Shown here piece after piece: positions 55,718 to 64,000 of a stretch of DNA of 64,000 bases. Where the stretch lies: assembly GCF_010183535.1 (NCBI RefSeq), contig NC_071329.1, positions 9,858,001 to 9,922,000 on the forward strand, written 5' to 3'. The DNA comes from Caenorhabditis remanei (Eukaryota > Nematoda > Chromadorea > Rhabditida > Rhabditidae). A program made the position numbers and the translations under genes. The first letter of the stretch is position 1; each line of letters opens with the position of its first letter. The notes under the pieces were generated by a model that saw only the letters and a list, made by a program, of their open reading frames with translations, was not told the origin of the DNA and did no database searches.

Positions 55718-57278
55718 TTAGAAGTCTCCAGCTTCAATAGGGCGACGGGAACGGCGAGAAGTAACAGTGGTCTTTTTAGCCGGCGGAGAACGAGGAGACG
55801 AGACGAGAGCACTGTCGGAAACAGACGATTGAGCAGACTTCGGTATGTTCGGTGGGACGAATCTGGAAAGAGAATGCTCCGACGACTAATCAAACCGGTC
55901 GACTAACCTTAAGGGCCGTTTTGGAGCTCCCTTGTTGTTGTTTCCTAGTTTTATTCCACGCTTTTCTTTCTGCGTTGCGAAGTTTGAGTCGATTGAAATG
56001 GAACGGCTCATCAAGACCGTGCCAGATGCCGGGAGTGTTTCACTACGACGCTTGCGAACCGGCATGTAGTCTGAAATACCGATTTTGTACATAATCGAAG
56101 TCGGAGTCGGGGAATTCATACGTAATGCGCCCTTGACATTGAAAAACTGAACGCTCTTATCAAGATGTTCACAGCGGTGAGGTGAAAAAAAAACAAAGTA
56201 CAGAACCTATTCACGTAATACTGTTATTGCAATATGAATGAGTTAGAGGCAACGATAATTATTACGCTATTATTACGGTAATCCACTGCCAATAATATTA
56301 TAGAAATGTCTTGCTCTCAATAGCGTTTTCAAATACTGTGGCATCTACAATAAGGGAATCAAATTATCGTATCGTTTTTTTATAGATCTTTACGCTTGAT
56401 CACGCCAATTTACTTGCAATTCGTAACTCGCTTAATTCAGCCTGGAGCAGCTGTTCTTTTCTCGAATTTCGTAGAGGTTTGCATAACTTGACATAACCCA
56501 TCATCACGGAAGAAAAATGATCGATGAACCGTCGAAAGGTCAACTGTCTCGCATTTAGTTATGAGAACGTATTAAATAGTATAGACGCAGACAAGGACTG
56601 CTCGGGTAACAAAGGTTCAAACTGTTGAAAAAATAAACAATTGATAAGAGCAGGCACAGTTCCAATTTTTCAGCGTTAAAAACGTTTCGGTTCGTAAAAT
56701 GATTAGAAGATTTTAACTTACTCGTCAGCTTAGTTTGCTTCAACGTATCCACTTCCTGTTGGTTCTTGGCACTGGACGATCTAAGCAAATTTGATTGAAA
56801 AGAATTATTAGATCTGAAAATCGCACCTAGTAACCGGTTTTATGTATTCTTCGATTTCGTGAGAAGTTGATGCAAGCAACAACTGTGGCTCACTTGGTTC
56901 AACAACAAATAAGGGCTCTTCCGGAGCCTCTAGGGTGTCTGACACCGGGGAAACATCCCGTCTTGTTATGGTTTTTCGAGTGCGAATGGTTTTCTCTCGG
57001 TAAAATTCTGGAACATCGGAAGCGGGGATCGACACAAAATCGATGTCTCCCTCAGCTCCAACGAGCGGAACCCCACCAGCAAAGTCGAAGTTCCATTTGC
57101 GGGATTCCTCTCTGTACATCCGCTGCAGGCTATTGTCAAGTTTCCGAGTAACCTGTAATTTTTTAAATGTATTTTAACTAGTAAATAATATAATTGTTTC
57201 GGTTACCTCTCCTGGTTCTGGTCTCCCGAAGAGACTTCTAGCCGCCTTTCGTTTCGAGTCGCCGGTTGCTGTCGCCAT
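55718..57278 (-). CDS. cki-2: CDK inhibitor of the Cip/Kip family, CKI-2
   Basis: Five exons (57278-57207, 57152-56827, 56780-56722, 56070-55908, 55862-55718) give 254 aa. The N-terminal inhibitory domain has the cyclin-binding motif RSLFGRPEPGE, a linker helix (VTRKLDNSLQRMYREESRKW) and the CDK-binding strand KWNFDFAGGVPL, followed by VPEFYR. It binds and blocks cyclin/CDK complexes to promote G1 arrest. Spanning the exon 3-4 join is QTKLTNYMPVRKRR, which matches a PCNA-interacting PIP box (Q-x-x-L-x-x-Y-[aromatic or hydrophobic]) followed by basic residues, as in vertebrate p21. A basic stretch (VTSRRSRRP) near the end may be nuclear-localising. The 652-bp third intron is the largest. It lies downstream of its paralogue cki-1 on the same strand. 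Confidence 0.93.
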
Positions 57279-60200
57279 ATTTGGTGCTTCGTCTCTGGAA
57301 TAAATAGTTGATAAGAAAATAGAAAAACGGTACGATACAAGAGAAAAGTGCGGTAAAACGCACATTTGGAATCGAAAAGAAAGAAGAAAAACAGGGCGCA
57401 CCGACGGCAAATCGATCGATTAAGCGGCGAAAAGTGTGAAGAGTGTCGAGAGAAGCGAGGCGAAAGTGAGTTGCGAAATGAATGGCGGGGAACAAAGAAA
57501 TTGAAAAACGATGCCAGCGCGGCAAATTCACGGAAAAATGTTTTTTTTGTTCCAAACCGCGTAAAAATTTTAACTCTTCGAAGCTGCCGCTTCGACTACC
57601 AGATTATCAGTGGAGCATGAATGACTGCATGGAATAAAAGTTAGGCCAACTACCCAATTATTATTTCTAGGATCCAGCTGGGACAGGCTGGTGGCAGAAA
57701 TAGTTTTAGTTCAAAGGCTTCGGAACTTGGTTGAAGGAAAATCTAAAGATCTGCGGGTGGTCTTCATAAATCTCGACCGCCAGTCGGAGAGGGAGGTGGT
57801 TAGGCGCTTATCGGGAAGTTTAATCGCTGTCATAAAAGTGAGAAAAGAATAGAAAACTTGCTGGATAAGGTGGTTTAGTCCTATATTCGAACTTCTAAAA
57901 GTTTCATGAAAAAAAATCCATTCTGGAGAGCTCCAAGAAGAATAGGATTATCGATTTGTGTTTATAGTAGCCTGAAATTATCTTAATTGAGAAATATGTT
58001 GTTGTATCGAATACTTTAAAATAGGCTCCAACATTTCTTCTTTTTCAGTTAAAACACTAGACCGACTGATTATATGTATACATCGTTAATGTGACCTCGG
58101 TCACTGTCTCACAGACACTTTTTCGTTTCCTCTTCTTATAATCATCATTATTTCTCGTGGCTTCTGACAGCTGTTGCGCATCTCGACTTCATATTCATAC
58201 CGACACTCTTATGCACTGTTACGTCATTTTCTGCCATCCACCTGCCGACAACTGGAGATCGAACCAGTTCATTCCTCTCCATTTTCCGGAAGAAACGTAT
58301 CGGATCGAATGAACAGTTGGTGTATCGTTCAAGTGGGGGACAATTTGGTGGAATGTCAATTAGGATAAGTGACCGATTAGGTGGCAATAAGTAGGCAACA
58401 CGTGTGCACAGAAGGTCTATGTCAACTGTTGCCAGTCTGTAAAGTAGTCTGTTTCAATACATTTTGAAACAAATTGGTTTCAACAAATGTTCATTTCATG
58501 GTGTTTCTCCCCCATAGAAATTGAATCAAACCAACACATTTCGATTCTTTTTCACCCCCATGCACATTCTGATAATCGTAAAAACTTCGAAGATGGGGGT
58601 ATTGGCCGTATGCCAGCTCCGTCCGATAACCATTTTAGTCGACTTGACTGCCGTAAACCTGTCAAACTGTCAAAAAACTCAATTGTGTACACATGACCAG
58701 AAAAGTAGAAGTTGACATAGTTTCTTTTCTCTTGCACACTGGCAAAAATGTTGTATTTCATGTACTCTTTATCAGAAAAACTACTTTACTCTCGCTCTCC
58801 TCCCGAGGACTCTACTCCTTCATTATCTTCAGAATTGAAAAATTATAGAGACTGTATCAAATTTGCATACGTATACGATTAGTAGAGCGAGACGGGCGGT
58901 CAATCAGAAAGAAACTTTTGAAGAAGTGCCGAGATGGGATTCTGGAGGAAAAAGAGAAAGTCTGATGGGATTGTGAATTGATTCTCACTGACATAGTGTT
59001 TCATGTCAATTATTCAAAGGTAGCCGATTTATAAGGATACAGTAATCCACGAATAACCTAATTTGTAGGCGAAGGGACAAGATACAGTATCTCTATGGTA
59101 AAAGCACCATTATTATCTATTTGCTAACACAAGTTGGATAGAAAGGAAACTTTCCACGAAGAAAAGCCGCATTTTAATTATAGGAGAAACACCAAAAAAA
59201 CCCAGCAGAATATGTTCACTGTAACCCTCTTCTTATTCTGCCTCATTTCAACGCCTTAACGCCAACACCCTCATCAATCAAAATCCGCTTGTCGGAAAGA
59301 AAGAACATCGTAAATTATTAGGTGCTCCTCTCTTTCTTCGCTCATCGTCTGTTTCTATACATCAAATGTCGCCGTGTTCTATCTTCTGCCGCCTGTTTTA
59401 ATTAAAACCGAAACACACCGTAACCCAGAGAGACTGCAGACAATGTTTGCGCATATTGCAATCTAATTAGGTCCGTCTATGGGTATTCCGATGATTTATG
59501 TACTGACTTGACCGGTCCAACACAAGGGTGTTCCCTTGTGTATTCTATCAAAAGAGACTGAGCGCCGACATTCAATTTGCATACGGTTCTGGGTCCGCGT
59601 TTATGATGAATAAAAACGGAAGCCGAAAGAATACATCTGCCTTTTTTATGCCTTGTAGGCAGCCGGTTTGTATAGATAATATTGATGTGTGTGTGCATGC
59701 AAAAAGAAGCCGCTGACAGACAATTGTCAAAACATAAAGACCTTTCATCTTTCCGTTCTATTTGGAATGCTTTTCAATTGAGCATTTACTTTAAGTCTTT
59801 TCTAGTACCTGTCACTCTAAGCTTTAGTTGTTCCTTAAAACATATTTTCTTTTCCTTCCCTTACAAACACGACAAGAACATTTTCTTATCACTGCTTTCC
59901 AATGAACAAAGGTTCTCCAACGTCATCATTTTCTATCTGATAACTGATTTTAATTCTTGGCACAACGCCAAACTGTGTCATGTCGCGTGTTTCATTGGAA
60001 GTCTATAAACTTGAAGGATTGATGGGCGACTTCTGGATCCTCAAAATCTCATAAAACCGTCAAATTAACTGTGTGGCGCGACCGTAAATCAGGCGTCACT
60101 TTATCGACAACCTCGTTTTCTCACTCTGTTTTCTAAATTGCAATTGGTACCAGATGGGTGAGGAACAGATTGCGAGATGAACTGTTCCAAAACGTTTAAG

Positions 60201-61548
60201 GGTGTATTTGACACATCTGTGCATACATAGGTCCCTTCCTCTATTCTATGTCTGGACTCTCTCAACATTCTTCACACTTACGATACAATGTGTGAGTACG
60301 AGGAGAAGAAGGGATAGATTGCATTCGGACCATGTCGCACTCTTGAACCGGACAACAGAGGTCAGCTCGCGGAGATCGAGAGATGGCATGTGGACGCTAA
60401 TCCTTGAGAGGGTTATTCAACTCACTATTGTTCAGCAGACATACCTATTCAGAGAATATTCAATGAAAAGAATGAATTAAAAGGTGAAGGGTTGACAGGA
60501 TTTCAGTTTGAATTTGAAAGCTTATTCTTCATTTGGAATGTAGATGATTTCGATAGTTCTACAAGTTTGAAGATTCTTTTTCGCCAGAAATACTGAACAT
60601 AGTTTGCTCGAGAGGCATCTAAACATTGTGGGAGTTTCCCAACTTTTCGGACCCATTATTTCTCTTCAACCTTGGACCGTGGTGCTAAATTGAATAACCC
60701 ATTACTCAAACCACAAGAAGCTCCTTCCTTCTCTATACACGTCACATAAATTCTTCGTTCCCCTTCATCGATCATCGAATTCTGATCCCGGAGAGGGGCG
60801 CCAGTGCCCTCCACTCCACGTAATAGCCCTCCCGTTCGTCTTCTTTCCACTCCACATGTGCCTCTGTACCACTCGGAGATTCAATGCAAACCGCAATAAA
60901 AAAAGTCCGTTCCAAGGTCTTCTCGGGGCACCATTTCTGCAGTTTGAGTACCAAATAGACCATGAGAGAAGTCATATTGACGATGTACTCTCTCGAAAGT
61001 TATGCAAGAAGATTTATTAAGCAAGAGGTGATGGTCCATTAAGTTTGGGAGAGAAATTGATATGATGAGTTGCTATTATGTAACTGAGAGAGTAATCAAA
61101 CATCTCTCTCACTCTCTCTCTCTTTCTCATTTTTCATGAATTTCAAAGAATCGAACAATGTGAATCGGCTGGCAGCAAAAAAAAGAATCCACGCAATTCA
61201 TTGCGCAACATCTGTAATCCGCAGGTGCTACTCATTTTCACACCCTTTTTCTAATTTAAATTAATCTAAAAAGTGGAATTCAAAACTACAGATTTGGATA
61301 ATTATTAAATCGGTTTATTTTCTTGTTGTTTGAAACAAATGGCCATGGGATTAAAGTTAAAGATAACTTCCAGAAATGGGGTACAGAAGTGGATCACAGG
61401 GATTTCGGGAAAAATAAAAATATTTTAAGGGGGATGGGATGGAATGACTAGTTCAACAATAAAGAGAACACAAAACAAAGAGATAATCAAATGATTAGAT
61501 TCAACCCGTGAGAATGGGCAAATGAAGCAACTATCAGAAGATAACCTC
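57279..61548. promoter_or_regulatory. 4.3-kb region between cki-1 and cki-2 (cki-2 upstream DNA)
   Basis: No exon supported. A perfect small hairpin, ACACAAGGG TGTT CCCTTGTGT, lies at 59520-59541. A CT-rich run lies at about 61100-61130. The part nearest 57278 must include the cki-2 promoter, and the far end the cki-1 3'UTR. Confidence 0.4.
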
Positions 61549-62157
61549 TTAGTACGGTGAACGGGTGCTGACGGTTGGACGACGGGATTTCGGAGAGTAG
61601 ATCACATTCTTCGGTGAAATCTTGTTGGGTGACAATGAGATCTTCTTCCGGGAAACAGTCATGTAATCCGTGATCTTCTGGACACGCTTCATTGGAGACT
61701 TTCTCGGAGTTGGGGGTTCCCGGAACTGCCATTTCTTCGGCTCTTCTTCATCTTCAAACGAGCTGTTGTGATCGAGCAATGAGTGATCCTCCTTATCAGA
61801 AGTACTCGGGGAGCTCAATGGAGTCAGAGTTGTGGAGCTGATGTCTAAAGTTGAGATGGTAGACATCGAGGTGTCAACAGTGATGAATTTGGCTCTGAAA
61901 AACGATAAAGATAAGAAATTGAAACTCGTTATTGAATTATTTTACCTGTAGAAGTCAGGAACATAGTTCGCTGGCAAACAATCGTAGATGAAATCCGATT
62001 GAAGGGATGGAAGAGGTTGCTCGCGTTCGAAGTCGAATCCCCATTTCTGGCTTTCCTGCTCTCTCATACGCTTGCAAGCTTTATCAAGCCATTCCCGGGT
62101 CCTGGAACGTTGTTCCGGAGTCGGACGTCCGAAAAGACAACGACGAGCAGATGACAT
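61549..62157 (-). CDS. cki-1: CDK inhibitor of the Cip/Kip family (p27-like), CKI-1
   Basis: Two exons (62157-61946, 61894-61549) give 185 aa. The start MSSARRCLFGRPTPEQRSRT contains the RxL-type cyclin motif (RRCLFG), then a linker helix (WLDKACKRMREQESQKWGF) and the CDK-binding KWGFDF, ending the inhibitory domain at VPDFYR. The C-terminal half carries Ser/Thr-Pro sites (TLTPLSSPSTSDKE, PPTPRKSPMKRV, LSPNKISPKN) and QKITDYMTVSRKK, a degenerate PIP-box/degron-like sequence with the Thr-Asp pair. In C. elegans CKI-1 is the main inhibitor enforcing cell-cycle exit and is controlled by CRL4-type degradation; regulation here is inferred from the motif. An acceptor (TTTCCAACAG) lies 11 bases before the ATG. 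Confidence 0.96.
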
Positions 62158-64000
62158 TCCAGTGGCTGTTGGAAACAGAATGAGACTAGCTGAAAGAATG
62201 AAAAGTTTAGAAAATGAGTCAAGGTAAAAAATACGGTAAGTGAGGAGAAAAAGGAGAAGCTGAGATAAAGAGTACGAAACAAAATGGAAGGATAGAGAGT
62301 AATTGCTCTCAAGCGAGACGCCCTCCCGTCACGAACACATACATTTGAATATATCCATCGGAGGAAAAGAGAGGGAGAGACCCGCCTCCCTCTTTCCACG
62401 AGAAGAAGAAGAGAGGGGAGGAGTCATAAGCGTTACCCGGAGGCATCGAGTGTAATAGGGGGTTAGAAGAGGTGGCCCGAGGTCAGCAGTCGGATAAAAG
62501 AAGGGACCAAACAAATACGTATATACTATGCGCAATGTCTGGTCGCACCGAACGGCACCACTTCGGCGGGGGACCGGCGGATCAGATTACTTTTAACAGA
62601 TACCGGGGCTCTTTTTCGGACGGACCGAAAGTTGATAGAAGAAAAAAGAAGAAGGGAAAAGCATAAACAGTCGGGAACTTCTGAGAAAGGGAATACGAGA
62701 GGAGATCTGATGAGAGAGTAACAGAGATGAAGAGCAGACCGGAAGAAGCTTCAAGAAGAAGATGATTGATTACGGTTATAACAAGGATATTTTGAACCAA
62801 TTAGTTCTTGTTTTTATCGATTGTAGAGATGCACTTCATTTTTTAACCTAATGTCAGAAATCAAAACTGCAAATTCTTTTGTTTTCGGATTCAGTTTCAG
62901 AAGTGTGGATACACACGAATTTTCTGCTAAAATATCTGATTAAATCTTACTAATGTACTCAACAATTTCTTAATTACGGGTACCAGATGAGAGGATATGA
63001 AGATTAGCAATGGTGTGTAAAAAGATTCGAAGCTAATGTCAGGAGTCTGTAGGAAGAGTTGGTCAACGGACGCAATCCCCATTCCACGAGAAAGATTACA
63101 CAAAAGTTATACGAATGATGACTTTCTGGAAACCAATGTCAGAAGTGATTCATACATTTTCCATTAGCTCACTTTGTCATTTTTGGTCCATTTTATACAA
63201 TGTTTACACTTGATTGCAATGTGTCATTCGTGTTACAAAAACATTTTCCCATCCGGTTCTTCTTCTTGCTCTCTCCATTCTTATACTTGGACACCTTGGT
63301 ACCGGATGGTGGTACGACTATGACTAATTGGATAAACAAATAGAATGAATTTGTGGAAGAAGAACGGGAGAAGACGAGTACAAGTATATACAATAGGATG
63401 ACGAAGAAGACAAGGTGTATAGTTGAGAAGAGTGAAATGATAGGAAGAAGCGGTGATAGCAACAATAACAACCACGAGGAGAAGACGAGGCGGAAAGAGT
63501 GATACTGTACAAGAGCTCTGTACAAACAGGGCGGTCTCGAGTGGAAAGATAGTTGACCCTTGAAGGGGAATAGTCAACAAATGAGGAGACGATGATCATG
63601 TTGTTACTTGTGATTAGGGTCGAGAACAGACAGTAAGACGTCTGACAAGCGGAAACTTTCAAAGAGAAACAGAAAAACACAGGTGGGGTACTAGTATCTT
63701 TGCTCTTCTGATACGCGATTATAAAGTTCTTAAGAAATATACGAACCTCAAAAGAGAGGATGATTCATGTATGAACTATTAGCACGGCACGCATCTTACA
63801 ACCGCGCTCTATCGAAACTTATGAAAATTGTGTGCGAAGGTGAGAGACTCAGAGAAAAAGACACATTTTTCAAGGGGATTTCGGTGGAGCGCAGTTGTAA
63901 CAACTGTACCGAGCTAATAACAGCCGCGAAGCTTCAAACTGAAATCCAGCCATTTGTCAGTAGAAGCAACCAACCGGGTGCTCTAAATCGAGGATATTGC
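62158..64000. promoter_or_regulatory. cki-1 upstream region (incomplete at the window edge)
   Basis: 1.8 kb of sequence upstream of the cki-1 start. It is purine-rich on the plus strand (about 62350-62450, 62630-62760 and 63350-63500), which generates serine-rich antisense frames of up to 118 codons. In C. elegans the cki-1 regulatory region is long and modular; here its position is known but no individual site is recognised. Confidence 0.4.

Noticed and set aside
57238..57620. 84- and 105-codon frames near the start of cki-2
   Set aside because: They overlap the cki-2 first exon or its promoter in other frames and contain no recognisable features.
63193..63680. Overlapping 99-118-codon minus-strand frames upstream of cki-1
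   Set aside because: Three frames of the same strand are open together over a low-complexity purine/pyrimidine stretch, and no exon structure is seen.
1..64000. CRISPR array, prokaryotic operons, riboswitches or viral genome copies
   Set aside because: Spliced genes, animal protein families and nematode splice signals throughout; no direct-repeat/spacer pattern of CRISPR type and no viral-type protein was recognised.

Overview
The window is nuclear DNA from a Caenorhabditis-type nematode. The evidence is the compact AT-rich sequence, very short introns (often 41-62 nt) ending in TTTCAG, tight same-strand gene clusters with trans-splice-like acceptors at start codons, and a gene set that follows one stretch of C. 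elegans chromosome II (cosmids T01H3, T09A5 and T05A6, from memory). It is probably an Elegans-group relative rather than C. elegans itself: CKI-1 differs from the C. elegans protein as I remember it, and lin-5 is not where I expect it. No database was searched.

1-12,998: the 3' tip of an unknown gene, an unrecognised four-exon gene (-), the V-ATPase c'' proteolipid vha-4 (+) with a TECPR1-like gene behind it (probable operon), an MFS transporter (+), and a C2H2 zinc-finger gene, probably ztf-17 (+). 13,000-14,600 holds two inverted-repeat elements.

14,884-25,096: ostb-1/OST48 (-), a BTB-domain gene (+), and two head-to-head clusters sharing a 327-bp promoter. One cluster is a SMIM20/MITRAC7-like gene followed by sds-22 (-). 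The other is cec-3, a TRIAP1-like gene, mdt-10/MED10 and an mL43-like gene (+). 25,100-29,700 is intergenic and contains a 2.3-kb long-TIR element flanked by TTA, carrying three tRNA-like modules and a 71-bp tandem array.

29,698-36,607: acr-7, a nicotinic receptor alpha-type subunit (+), with a complete antisense gene inside one intron whose predicted 351-aa TPR-like protein resembles HAP40/F8A, then klp-3, a kinesin-14 (-). 36.6-47.5 kb is gene-free and contains a 2.9-kb minisatellite of 27-bp units with a 1.05-kb higher-order period and a 34-G tract.

47,478-64,000: cex-2 calexcitin (+), a tiny secreted-peptide gene (-), 5.8 kb of intergenic DNA, then the tandem CDK inhibitors cki-2 and cki-1 (both -), separated by 4.3 kb.

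Most genes are housekeeping (lysosome acidification and autophagy, ER glycosylation, mitochondrial lipid transfer and translation, Mediator, PP1 regulation, cell cycle). Exon boundaries were built by hand from GT/AG sites and reading phase; most models close in frame.
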